Of a stretch of DNA of 64,000 nt, positions 24,823 to 37,389 are shown one piece after another. The stretch spans positions 61,883,950 to 61,947,949 of the forward strand of contig CM071928.1 of assembly GCA_016081115.2 (NCBI GenBank), written 5' to 3'. The position numbers were made by a program, and so were the translations under genes. The notes under the pieces were generated by a model. It saw only the letters and a program-made list of their open reading frames with translations, did not search any database and was not told the origin of the DNA. Positions within the stretch are counted from its first letter, which is position 1. The number at the start of each line of letters is the position of its first letter. Source of the stretch: Rehmannia glutinosa. Lineage: Eukaryota; Streptophyta; Magnoliopsida; Lamiales; Orobanchaceae.

Positions 24823-26457
24823 ATGGAAGCAAATCTAACACGCATTCCTATGTTCACTGTCGAAGAATTTGATGATTGGAAAATTTGTATGCAGGCTCAT
24901 CTATCTGCATTACATGATGAAATGTGGCTTGTGATAGAGGATGGGCCACTGCAAATACTTAAAGTCAACACAGCTGTACGTGGAGCAGCTGCAGCAGAGG
25001 GAGAAGAAGCTGCTGCTGAAGCAAGACCAGCCATGGTTGAAAAACCAAGGACTCAGTGTACTAATGAAGATAGAAAGAGAAACAACCCGTACAATGTAGC
25101 CAAGGATATTCTCTACAAGACATTGGACAAAGCCATGTTCAATAAAGTCAAATCTTGCAAAATCTGCAAAAGAGATTTGGGAAAAGCTGACCTTAATTTG
25201 TGAAGGATCAGAACAAATTAAGGAAAATAAATTAACTGTTGCTGTTCAAAAATTTGAAAATTTCAAAATGCTTTGCGGATGAAACGTCAGTCAATGGATG
25301 CAGTTCTTGAGATTACAAATGAGCTTTCAGCTCTTGGGAAAGAGTATACACAAAAGGAAATGTGTATGAAGATCTTAAGAAGCCTCCCAGCTGAATGGGA
25401 AATGAATGTTATGGCCCTGAGACATTCAATGGACCTCTCAAGAACATCTAACCATGAGCTATTCTCAGACCTCAAAGCATATGAGTTTTGAGCTGAGAAG
25501 AAAAGAGCAAGAGGAGACAGATGTGCCCAAGACAGCTGCATTAATGGCCAGTGATGAAAAGAGAGCTGAGCCAAAAGAAGCTACAGACTAGGAGGATATT
25601 GCCCTGATGGTTAAAAGATTGAACAAGTTCTTCAATAAGAACTATGAAAGGAACAAGGGTGAAATCTCCAGAAGACATTCAACACCCTCAAAGGCAAGGG
25701 AAGATAGGCCACCCAAGAGAGCTGAGCATCAAAGAGCTGATTATCAGAGAGCCGATAATCAAAGGACGAATAGAGTAATCAAAAAGCGAGAACGTGTCTT
25801 TGGAATTAAAGACAATCTGGACATTTTGCTATTGACTATTCATACCCACCAGTCAACAAGTATAGAAATGAGGCAGAAAGAAAGATCTTCAGGGAAATCA
25901 GACAGGAAAAGAAGAAAGCCATGTTGGTTGCCGAGACTGCTGAGCCAGCCAAGTGCAAAGAAGCAGCATACTCAGATAGTATTGAAGCATACTACTCAAG
26001 TGACTCTGAAAAAGAGGCTATGATCTGTCTCATGGCTAAAGAACAAGATCAACCAGATCAAGAAGATGAGGTACACTTTAACTCATCCCATTCAGATTCA
26101 AGTGATAGTGATTGTGACACACACACTTCATCACCCACTGATCTTTATGATTCATTAGGCAAATTGATGAAAGATTTTGAACACATAAAATCCTCACACA
26201 CAGTTTTAAATTAGGAGAACAACCAGCTTAATAGCCAAAACTCACAGCTGACTAAAGAGTTGAGTACTCTGAGTCAAATAGCTGATGAGAAAACTAAACT
26301 GAAGGCTGAGAATGCCAAGATCACAACAGAATTAGCTGCTACAGAAAAGAGGGAAATAGATCTCAAAGATGTGATTGCCTCATTTACAAAAGCATCCAAA
26401 TCATTGGATGAACTTATTATGAGCCAAAAAGAATATGGAGATAAGACAGGCATATGA
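24823..26457 (+). pseudogene. gag of A2
   Basis: Gag starts at ATG 24823 with MEANLTRIPMFTVEEFDDWK. Frameshifts occur near 25160 and 25270. A TAG lies near 25588, close to but not the same codon as the A1 stop. The CCHC knuckle region is unrecognisable through frameshift. The coiled coil (LKAENAKITTELAATEKREI) is open at 26260-26457 and ends at the shared TGA at 26455-26457. Confidence 0.85.
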
Positions 26458-29400
26458 TTTAATTACTTTGTGCATAGTCAAACTCCAAGAGTGATTTTGG
26501 ATAAAGAATCTTCAATTAATGAAGCATCCCAAAAATCCAAAACACCAAATGTTACACACACATCCATCCCAAAGCATAATCAAAATCATATTGTCTTCGA
26601 TATAAAGGAAAAGGAAAACAGCCAGTTGAGTATAATGAGAGGACAGCTGAGAAGAAATTCAGTTGAGTTCCTCAGCAAACTCCAAACAGAAAATAATCTG
26701 TGAAAAGCAAAATAGAGCTACCAAAAACCCCAGAAATTTCATCAGAGAAATACCAATGATCGGAATGGTAGAAAATATCCAAACTATGCTGATTGGAATA
26801 ATGTGAAACATTAGCAAAGACCTATAGAATACAGGCCAAAAGGGCAAAGACCTAAACCTCAGCAAAGGTCATTCCAAAGGCAAAAGAGCTTTTATCGGAA
26901 CACATATGCACCCAGGAACTACACTCAGAAATATAACAACTACCCTAAGAAAACAATTGCTAAAACACACGCAGGCATACAGACAAAAGAGACAACAATA
27001 TGATCCTAAAACTCCCAAGCAATTTACAAATGTGCACTATGATTATGGCACTGATAGATGGCAACCACTTAGAGTCAGACCTTTTGGCAATATGTTGGTT
27101 GGAGCATCTTATAGCACTAACCCCTCAGGACCTAGACAAGTATGCGTACCTAAAAATTGATTTCCTTGATTACAGGTTCAAGAAACAACTGAGTGCCAAG
27201 GAACCTGGTACATGGATAGTGGCTGTTCCAGACATATGACAGGAAATAAGAAAAACCTGTCAAGATTGAAGGAGATTAGAGGTGCAAAAGTTATATTTGG
27301 AGGAAATGAAGCTCCAGGGGATATCCAAGGCACATGATCCATCAAGAAAAATGGATTGGAAATCACAGATGTTGCTTATGTTGAAGGCCTCAACTTCAAC
27401 CTGTTAAGCATCAACCAACTCTGTGACAAAGGCTACAATGTAGCATTCAACATGGGAGTGTGCCAGATCAAGGATGCTGAATCAAATGAAATAGTGCTGC
27501 AAGGGTCAAGGCAAAAGAATATGTACGTGATAGATTGGTCTACTGCTACACCAAGCACATGTCTGCTAGCAATAAGCACAGTCGAATCAAGTTGGTTGTG
27601 GCACAAGAAGCTGAGTCACCTGAATTTCAAAACAATCAACAAGCTTTCAAGGAGTCATCTTGTAGAATGATTGCCAAACTTAGTGTACAAGAATAAAAGT
27701 GTATGTGATGCATGCCAGATGGGAAAGCAAATCAAATCTTCATTCAAGGGTAAGCCAAGTCCTTCTTCAACAAGGATTTTACATCTGTTGCATATGGATT
27801 TATTTGGTCCAGTTGAGCTAGCTAGCATAAGTGGAAAGAAATACACCCTGGTAGTGGTGGATGATTACTCAAGATATACATGGACAATCTTCATGTGTAA
27901 AAAAAAAGGAAACTTTGCAGAAGCTACCTCAGCTGATGAAAAGAGTTCAAAATGAGAAGAGTCAAACCATTATAAAAATAAGATCTGACAGGGGAACTGA
28001 GTTTGTCAATGAGATAATAACTCAATATTGTGTTGAAAATGGTATTGCTCATGAGTTGTCAGCTGCAAGAACTCCACAGCAGAATGGAGTAGCTGAAAGA
28101 AGGAACAAAACTCTCAAGGAAGGTGCAAGGACCATGTTAGTTGAAGTTGGATTGCCTAGGAGATTTTGGGCTGAAGCCATAAATACAACATGTTATACTT
28201 AGAATAGAAGCATGATTAACGGGCAATTGACCAAGACCCCCTATGAAATTTAGACAGGGAGAAAGCCAAATGTTGGATATTTCAGGATATTTGGATGTAA
28301 ATGCTTCATCCATAATAATGGCAAAGATAATTTGAAGGCTTTTGATGCTAAAGTTGATGAAGGTATCTTTTTGGGATACTCAGCTAAGAGTAAAACCTAT
28401 AGAGTGCTGAACAAGAGGACTATGGTCATAGAAGAGTCTATCCATGTGGTTTTTGATGAAACTAATGTGAGTGGAGAAGACATCAAGAGTTAGGCGATAA
28501 GTTGAATCACCAACTATGCAGAAGAGTCCTTATGTTGAAGCTGAAGTAATAGCACTCAACCCAGATGAAGATGAGATAGCTGAATCTCAAAGAAAGCTAG
28601 AAGGTCTACAGCTGAATGAAGATGAAAGAGTTGTTCAAGACAACTTAGCTGCGAGACGGCTGAATCCAACCGACTTACTCCAACCTGATGTGAGATGGCT
28701 GAGAGACCATCCATCAAAGTTAGTCATTGGAGATGTTAGAGATGGCATAGGAACCAGATCCAGAGCACAACATGAAGCTATGTTTACTTGTTTCATGTCC
28801 CAGATAGAGCCTAAAGATGTGTCTCAAGCATTGGATGACACACATTGGATTGAGGCCATGCAAGAAGAGCCGAATCAGTTTGAAAGAAACAAACTATGGG
28901 AATTAGTTCAAAGGCCAACCCATCAAAATGTTATTGGTACAAAATGGATTTTTAGAAACAATATGAATGAGGAAGGATCTGTTGTAAGAAAGAAAGCAAA
29001 ATTGGTAGCCAAAGGGTATTGCCAAGAAGAATGTATAGATTTTGATGAAACCTTTGCTCATGTTGTAAGGTTGGAAGCAATAAGAATGTTTCTTTCTTAT
29101 GATGCACATAAGAACTTCACTGTATATCAAATGGATGTGAAGAGTGCATTTCTGAATGGACTATTAAAGGAAGAAGTCTATGTTGAACAACCTCCACGTT
29201 TTGAGAAGAAAACTATTAGAGATAAGGTCTACAAGCTCAAGAAAGCATTGTATGGATTGAAACAAGCACCAAGAGCATGGTATGATACATTGTCCAAATT
29301 CTTAACTGACAATGGATTCACCAAAGGCAAAGTTGATAGAACACTCTTCATGATTCAAGATGGAGAGAGCATACTGCTTGTTCAAATATATGTGGATGAT

Positions 29401-30331
29401 ATCATTTTTGGTTCCACAAATAAAGAGTTGTGTGACAAGTTCTCAAACCTCATGCAAGGCAAATTTGAGATGAGCATGATGGGAGAGCTGACCTTCTTCC
29501 TAGGACTTCAAGTCAAACAATTGTAGGATGGAACCTTCATAAGCCAAACAAAGTATACCAGAGATTTAATGAAGAAATTTGGTATGGAAGAGAAGTCTTC
29601 AGTGAAAATCCTACGAATACTTGATCAAGATGGACATGGATGCGGATGGCAAATCATGATCAAACTAGATATAGAGCCCTCATTGGATCATTGCTCTATC
29701 TAACAGCAAGCAGGCCAGATATCACCTTTGCAGTAGGTGTATGTGCAAGATTTCAATCTGCACCAAAGGAGAGCCACATAACTGCAGCTAAGAGAATCCT
29801 AAGATATTTGAAGGAATGCTAGGAAGTCAGATTATGGTATCCAAAGGAAGGTGGATTCAAGCTGATTGGATACTCAGACTCAGACTATGCTGGATGCAGA
29901 GTTGACAGGAAGAGTACCTCAGGTACATGACAAATGCTTCGAAAAATATATTGGTTTCTTGGTTCAGCAAGAAACAAAATTCAATAGCTACATCCACAGC
30001 TGAAGTAGAGTACATAGTTGTGGGCAGCTGTTGTGCCCAAGTCTTATGGATGAGACAACAGCTGAGAGATTTTGATGTTGAAGAAAAATAAATTCGAATT
30101 ATGTGTGATAACACTAGTGCTATTGCAATCACTCAAAATCCAGTGTTGCATTCAAGAACAAAACACATTGATGTCAGATATCATTTTGTAAGAGATCATG
30201 TTGAAAAGAAAGACATCACCTTGGAATACATCTCAACTGATAAACAGTTAGCTGATATATTCACAAAGCCATTATGTGAATCAAGATTTGAAGAGCTCAA
30301 GAATGAATTAGGGTTAATTGAGATGAGTTAG
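26458..30331 (+). pseudogene. pol of A2
   Basis: Protease keeps TWYMDSGCSRHMTG and carries the shared TGA at 27335-27337. Integrase has LWHKKLSHLNF, CDACQMGKQIK and IRSDRGTEF, with a TGA replacing a Gly codon near 27667. The stretch 28516-29526 is open for 336 codons and covers the integrase C-terminus and most of reverse transcriptase, with MDVKSAFLNG and catalytic YVDD at 29389-29400; it ends at a TAG near 29524. RNase H follows with GYSDSDYAG, broken by frameshifts, and ends at 30329-30331. This is the best preserved reverse transcriptase in the window, but pol as a whole cannot be made. Confidence 0.93.
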
Positions 30332-30893
30332 GAAACTCAGAAGACTCAATAAGCTGAGAAAAAAGATGAGAAATTTGAAAAAGAGCAAGTTTCACATTTC
30401 AACCAAGTAAAACAGCCAAGTCGGGAAGTCAACTGCATCAAGTTAGCTGACAGCTGAGTTACTTAATGAGAAGAGTGAAGCAGAGTTGAGTCACTTTGGA
30501 TATAAGCTAAATCATTTATGAGCTAAGTGACAAAAACACAGTCGTTTTAATTAAGAAGGAATGTTTTTAAGAATGATGTCAGTGTAATAATAATCACAAG
30601 ACAAAAGCCTGCACGATGAAAACCATATGATTGAATATAAATACTGCTTCATTTAATGGGGGGAATTAAATATGGTTTTGAAGCTCTAATCTCAACCGTT
30701 GATCTCGATCAAAAATTTCAAACTCCGAAAGACATCCTTTCACGTTCCTTATATACGAAACTTCACCCTTCTCTCTCCTTACGGGAACTATTCATCTTCA
30801 AGCAAGGAAAAAGCATTTTCTCTGTAACCAAGTGCAAACCTAAGTTCTTACAAGCAAGTTTTCTCGCATCTTAATCGGTAGAAACTTCTAAAA
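30332..30893 (+). promoter_or_regulatory. pol-ORF3 spacer of A2
   Basis: This is the counterpart of the A1 spacer. The bZIP-like palindrome is changed to TGATGTCA near 30575, as expected from loss at a CpG. The TATA-like motif in TTCCTTATATACGAAAC is retained near 30745-30760. No coding potential is seen. Confidence 0.4.
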
Positions 30894-33800
30894 TTGGCCC
30901 CAACTTATGATTTCGCAAAGCTCTCCAAGCAAATCCACACTGGTTCTTCAGTGGATTTTGAAGGGATGATCAAACAGGTGTCGATGAAACCCTTTTCAAA
31001 AAGATAGCTTAAAAATTGGAGAAGTCCGGCCTGAAGGACTTTCTGACGATGCAGTTCACACATACGTACCTTGAAGAGGTAGCCATGTTCTATGTGAACG
31101 CAGAGGTACAGGACAACGAAATCAAGTCTTCCGTCCACAACAAGGTCATTAAACTCAATGCAAAAGACGTCGCTAGCTTTGTTTCTTACCCGCGGAGGGA
31201 TTAAAGCACATCGCTGAGAAGGATGTCGACTTAACTACTGCTTGGAAAGAGGTTGCCAAGCCGGAGAGTGCTGCGAAGGTTGCTTATACATCCAAGAAAT
31301 AATCTTTGAAAATGACTACCATAAGCTGATGGATGTCATCTCAAAATGTGTGGACATGAAGTTTGGAAGCTCAATCAGCTGTCCAAGACTAAGCTGATCG
31401 TGATGGCTGCGATCATGCAAGAAAACAAAGTCAACTGGGCTGAGTTCGTTTTCAGACAAATTTGCTAGAACGTGCTGAACAAAACCTACAAGGAAGATTG
31501 ATCTTTTGGATGTTTCTTAGGTTATGGCCTGGTGATTGGCCATCTGATGGAGGCAAAGGGAATTGCCCTTCGCCATGGCAAGCCCTGTCATGCCAATAAA
31601 CGCAAATTAAATGCAAATCTTTCCGGAGCCTAGAAGAAGGCTCATGCTAGAAAGGCTGATACTAGTGAGGGGAAATCAGCTAATCCCGAAGACACAACTG
31701 AGACCCCTCCAGCTAAGAAGAAAGTTGCGGTATCCAAGTCTGCCCCTGCCCCCGCAGCCAAGACAAAGAAAGTACCTGCTCCCGCAGCAAAGTCCAAAGC
31801 TCCTGCCCATGCAGCCGAGACTCCTGCCCTAGCACCCGAGATAGCATAGGAACCCTAAATTCCGTCCCATATTGTGAAGAAGAAGAGGACTGCCAAGCCA
31901 AGAAAGACAGCTGGAGAAAGATAGCGTAGGAACCCTAAATTCCATCCCATATTGAGAGCCAGCTGGTTCGCACCAAAAGAAGACAGCTGTACAAGCATTC
32001 CGAGCTTGAGAAAACAGTTGAATCCAGCACTCAGCTGGAGAAAGAAACTAAAATTGCTGATGCTCAAGAAGAGCAGTCTCCAGAAGTTGTTGATGTACCT
32101 AAGAAGACTGCTGATGATGATTAGTAGAGATCCGTCGAAGAACCATTTGTGCGGGAAACAACTGAGAATATGGAAACAGCTGAGACAATGGAACATGTGC
32201 AAGAAAAGGTTGTCTCACCTTCTTAGACAGACATTGTCGAGTCTGAGAAGGAGCAAGGTCCCCTAGCCCGCATTCAAGAGACTGGAGATGAAGGCGATGA
32301 TGATGATGATTTGATCATGTACTCTCCGGTTTCAAAGGCGATTGAGGGAATGGAGGGCATGGAAGTTGGATCATTCAAGGAAGCAGTTCACTCGCCCTGA
32401 GTTCATTGAGGAGGAAGAAGAGCTTCTCTGATTCCTTGGTCTCACAAAAGTCAAGATGCTCTAAATGAAGAAAACTGCTTGGACATCCTCCACATAATTA
32501 AGGAGGATGAGAAGGAGAAAGCTGAGGAGCAAGCAAGAGCCTTGGAGAAATCCAAGATGTGTGCATTCATAGGGACTCTTGAGCACACACATGAGCACCT
32601 TCATGAATACTGAAAGTGATGATAACATGGATCCAGCTGCTGCAGCAGAGAAGTCAGAGATGCAACAGGCTTTGCAGGAATCTAGAGCCATGCACGAGCA
32701 AATTATTTAAGAAGGTCTAGGAGAGTCCTCCCAAACTCTTATGCAGACTGATCCTTTAGGAGTGGCGCAACAAATTGCTACAACCATAGCTGCCACCACG
32801 TCCCCGTGCACTCTCCTGATGGCTCGCAGGGAATCGATAATGAAGCTAGGAATTCGGGCACCGAATCCAAGCCAACCCCTGAAGAAGGTGTTAACACACC
32901 TGCCCCTGTGGCTCAACACTCAAAGGGAACAAAAGCCGCGTCTCAGGAGCAGAGTGACCCCATTATCATTCACTTAGTTGGTGAGCCAGTTGAGGGGGAA
33001 ACTCTCTCCACCACAGCACGGTTGGAGGTTGCCGTGGGAGACAACTTAATGCAGTTAGGAGGCGAAGTTTTGAAAGAACTTACAGAAGAGCATAGTGACA
33101 TTAACGACGCTCAGATAGTTAAATGTGTCTCAGTTGAAATGTCAGCTACATTGAAGGCCGACGACGTTGTTGACATAGCTGATGCAAAGGATAGTGAAGC
33201 CCTGGGAGTTAACACTCTGGGCTTTGAAAGTGCAATCCAAGGGGTTGAGACTCCGATGGATGCCACTGTCCAAGACCCTAAGACAGTTGAGTCTGCCGAA
33301 GGGATAGTGGAAGACCCTAAGACAGTTGAGACTGTCGAAGGGAATACAGAAGGCCCTACAACATTGGAAACTGTTGGGGGTATTAAAGGCCAAAGGGAGA
33401 TTGAGACCTCCCTTGGTAAGGTCAAAGATGAACAGAACATCCCTCCACTCGAAGGTGCTGCTGTAGAAAAGGAAATAAGCGCCCTTCACGATTCATAAGA
33501 GCATATTGATACTTCATTTCTGGGATCGGAGGATGAAGCCGAGTCTACTCTTCATGAAGATCCAGCAACAGACATAGTTGAAGATGTTCTCAAAACCCAA
33601 AGAGTTAAGTCAGTGAGAAGACGACTCCTATGAGGTTTAATTTTGATGATGAGCCATCACCTAAGGCCTCATCATCCTCCGATGACGCTGATGATATAAC
33701 TGAGGACATGGTTATTCATTTAGCAGAACACACTGAGACCGAAGAAGCTGTTAAGACAGTTGAGTCCCAGTCAGTTGAGCAAACATCTCAAAATGCTCCA

Positions 33801-35610
33801 GCTGCGAAAAAGTCAGTCACCACGAGCTTCCACAAACAGCGATAACGACTCCTATAGCTCCATCACAGGCTCCCACAGTTGTGACATATGCCAATGAAGC
33901 TGCCGCAACTGAGGCACAAAGAGCTGAATCATCGCAGGCACCCCAAAATCAAGAAATTCCTTTTGTGCGTGATGATGTATTTCAAGATATGTTCCCATTC
34001 TCGAAGATTCTGCCTGAATTGGAGGAAGAATCAGCTGCTGAATTAAGGAGATATACAGTAAGGGAAGAGCCAGTCATTCCCATAGACACGAATGTTCCAG
34101 CAGACTTCAACTTTGACGCAGAGTGGCTGGCAGCTGACTCCAACTTGACAGCTGAGTTCCGAAAAATCTTCAAGAAAATCTACGAAGAGATTGAGAAGAT
34201 GGAACATCACCAGGCCTCTCTAGACTTACGTTTGGACAGTTAAGATGCCACCTTCACAACCGATTTGAGAGGGATTGTAGTGCGCATCAGGGAGTGGGCT
34301 CAACAACAGACTGCAATGCGAGCAGAGCAAGTCCGGTACTTCAAAGCACTCTTTGCAAAGATGCTCGTATGGAATGCAGATAGTTGTATGTACCAACAGA
34401 GAATGAAGGAGTATATCACGAGGATCAAACAGTCCCACAAGCTGGATATGGAGCTGCTACAACAATTCCACAAGAATGAAATTGCGAGACTCGAGAACAA
34501 CATGAATGAGAAATTCAGTCTTCTCATGGCTGAAATGAAGATAGTGACAGCAGAGTCTAAGGCCACACGCTCAAAATTTCGAAAGGCGTATGATGCAGCA
34601 GACTCCAAGCACAACTTGACAAATAGCCGACTGGACTTTATCCTCAGTGGAATGTTTCCTGGGATACCTCTATCCTTTTGTGATGATGCCAAAAATAGGG
34701 GAGAGGAGTCCTGTATGGAATTGAAGAAAGAACTAGTGAAAGGAGGTGACGAATCTGAGGGGGAAGAAAGTTCCAAAAATCTTCCTTTGAAGATGATGTT
34801 CGCTGAAACCCCACAGTTGGGTGAAGTCACTGCCTCCATTCTCAGCAAGCTATCCGTGACACTCCCTATCGAGAAAGCTGCAGTGGTGATGGCAGATAAA
34901 ATAAAGGTCATTGAAGCTGAATTTGAGGAGTTAGCTGAGAAACAAGAAGCCCACGTTCAAGAGATAAGGAAGCAATATGGTGGTCCTCCAGCAGGAAAGG
35001 ACTACACTGCGATTCATCCCCCATGAGAACTTACCATGCCTGATGATGGATCTGAGCCCAGATCAATGGAGGAGTTCAAAACTCTGGAATCAGAAGGCTA
35101 TTTTCAAGGAATGACTCTGCCACAAGCCTGAGATTTATGTTGGGAAAAAGGGTTAGATTTGGTTAAATCAAATGAAAAGCGATCTTCAGTGGTCACTTGG
35201 TTGGTAAGCGAGAACACTCGATCTGACAAAAGACACTCCCAGAGGTGGAAGAGCTGAGTCAGGAAGGGGAAGATGTGGTGGTGGTGGAAGAGGTTCACAA
35301 CCTCGACCAAAACCCAAGGACATATCATATGTAGATCCAGAAAAGAAAGGTCTAATCTATTGGGCTAGATATGATCACCTTGCCAACCTAGAGATTGAAA
35401 GGAAGAACGCTTAGGCTGTAAGAAGGAAAGAAGAGGAAAACCAAAGGCAAACAAGAGAATGGCTCGAGAGGAAGCAAAGGGATGACCCTGCTGCCAAAAT
35501 AGGCCTATGAAAAGAAGAAAAGAGAATAAGAGGAAAGAAAGAGAAAGAGAGCTGATGCTGACTGAAGAAGAGTTGAATAAGAGAAAGGAAGGAAGCAGCA
35601 AAGGCGCTGA
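30894..35610 (+). pseudogene. ORF3 of A2
   Basis: This is the same protein type as A1 ORF3, but its start codon is TTG where A1 has ATG. A frameshift comes within the first 30 codons (near 30976). Recognisable parts are KSGLKDFLTMQFTHTYLEEV (about 31020), the linker with basic runs (about 31700-31900), LREWRAWKLDHS remnants (about 32340), and DPKTVE-type repeats in an open 230-codon stretch at 32806-33498. The coiled coil is open at 34265-35026 and includes MRAEQVRYFKALFAKMLVW. Gly-rich and charged tail sequences follow, ending at TGA 35608-35610. A linker segment around 31915-31950 looks locally duplicated (GGAACCCTAAATTC appears twice, about 75 bp apart). Confidence 0.78.
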
Positions 35611-35916
35611 AGTTTGTTGCGATCCCCTTTATGTATTTTGTTGTAAATACATCTGTGTAAGTCTTCTATACTAAGCTCAGTGAATTTCACTGTAATTTTT
35701 CACTTTGTATGTATCTTAGCTTAGATAAACATTGTATTGACATGTATAAATATATAGCTCTGATACCTGTTGTAAACAGCTTTGTTAAGGACAAGAATGC
35801 TCTTATCAATAAAATGATTATTCAAAGCATACATTCTTTGTTACTACACTGCTTGTATGTTAGCTGTTCATTATTTTGAATGTTTTAAGTTTTGGCATCA
35901 TCAAAAAGAGTGAAAT
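35611..35916 (+). other. 3' untranslated region and decayed polypurine tract of A2
   Basis: Noncoding AT-rich DNA with TCAATAAAATGATTATTC near 35806. The purine tract before LTR3 reads AAAAAGAGTGAAAT, so the G run is interrupted by a T. Confidence 0.65.
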
Positions 35917-37372
35917 TGTTAGGAAATTTATTTGATAGATTTTGATGATACCATGTAAAACTTAAACTAGGAAGTTGTCACCCTATTTTCCTTGTAATTT
36001 GTATTGTAATAGATATCTGAAAAAACTGAGTCAAGTCAGCTATGTCAAAGATTACAAGAAGCCAACTGCGGACTGTGTGAAGACTATGATGTGTGTCAGC
36101 TGAGTAAGGCCATGAAGGATGACAAGGACTCGACTGAAGAAGAGTCAGCTGAGGAACAGCAGTAAGAAGTGTCAGTCAAGTCAACTCAAGAAGCCAAGTC
36201 TACAAGTTGAAGTGACAGTTGAGTTATCCAATGATTGGAGCATACTCAAGACACCTGAGGTAAAGGCAGCAGTCAAGTCAAGAAAACTTACTTAGATCTA
36301 TTGATTAAACTCAAGAATATTACCTCATTTGGTAATATGACAAAGTTGCCAGGTTTAAAGTGTTTGGCCCTGAATTGTGCAAAAGAAATAAGCCAATGGG
36401 AAACACTGCACCTTGTGTCCGGCATCTGCAACCGCTAAAATGCCATTAATACGAAGAAAGGTCAACATCACCAAGGCTGCAGACCAAGAAAAGATAAGCC
36501 AACGAACACAGAGTGACATTTGAAATTAGCATATCTCTTCGACGGGCAAAATTTCAAATGTGCACAATAAAAGGCTGAGGAAGCTATTGAGAAGAGGTTA
36601 CCTGAACTACAAACAAGCAAGCAATAATTCAAGCAGTTCCTTAAGCCTCAAATTCGAAGAAACTCGATCCAACACAAGCTGTGAAGGAGAGATAACTTCA
36701 ACTTGTTGAAGAGGAAATATTTGAAGAAGCAAATGAGTCTACTTTCCAAGTCAGGATTGTACAAGGGTTCAAGGTCGAACCATTATCAAGTTTGTTGGAG
36801 GGCTTCACGATCAAATCCAAGAACTTGAGAAGTGAGCTGAAGTAACAAGGCAGCTGCCCTGTGAAGAAGCTGAGTCGCAAGAGAAGCCAGCTGTGTGATC
36901 AAGGTTGTCTCCAGATTGTTCACCGCTTTGTAAACTGATCTGTTACATAGTGGATTCCTCCAGGAGCTGGAGAAGAGAGCATTAGAAGAATTACCCCATC
37001 TTCGAACCTCTATAAGATATTTGTGTCATTTACTTTCAGCACACTTAGTTTCCTGCATATTTCTTTTATATCTGCTGTTAGTATTATATTTGCCATCCAA
37101 CTGATAAATAACTAAGTGCTAAAATCAAGTGTTAAAAACAAGCTTAAAATAAAACAAGGGCGTTAAGTCTTCCACTGTTTAAATTCAAACCAGCCAAGTT
37201 AAGTATTTGGCTTAAGCAGCCAAGTTATACTATCAACAGCTCTATCGAGTTTGTTGAGTGGGTAACTTAGCTGAAAGGACAACTTAGATGTCCACCAAGG
37301 ACACAGCTGTTTGAGTCAACTCTGTTGAATAATTTTTAAAGGATTAAAATCGAAAATTTCGTAAGGTTTATT
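35917..37372 (+). repeat. LTR3 (3' LTR of A2), truncated at its end
   Basis: It begins TGTTAGGAAATTTATTTG and aligns with LTR1 and LTR2 until GTAAGGTTTATT at 37361-37372. There the expected CAACCCCC... end is missing (about 55 bp lost). The TATA box is changed to CAATAAAAGG near 36566. The left boundary is natural; the right is a rearrangement breakpoint. Confidence 0.88.
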
Positions 37373-37389
37373 ATCAGTTTAAAGGATTA
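37373..37389. other. Filler junction between inverted LTRs
   Basis: This short segment links LTR3 (plus) to LTR4 (minus). The string TTTAAAGGATTAAACTCGA (37378-37396) is an 18 of 19 copy of TTTAAAGGATTAAAATCGA inside LTR3 (37335-37353). The junction therefore looks like an end-joining event with copied filler. ACTCGATA at its right end already belongs to LTR4. Confidence 0.6.

Larger units (their letters stand above)
23163..37372 (+). mobile_element. SIRE-like copia element A2 (LTR2 to LTR3)
   Basis: The second element of the plus array uses LTR2 as 5' LTR and LTR3 as 3' LTR. It is about 14.2 kb and has the same gene order as A1. All genes are broken, but the reverse transcriptase stretch (28516-29526) and the ORF3 coiled coil (34265-35026) remain open. 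LTR3 stops about 55 bp before its natural end, where it meets the filler junction with the minus array. Confidence 0.88.
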
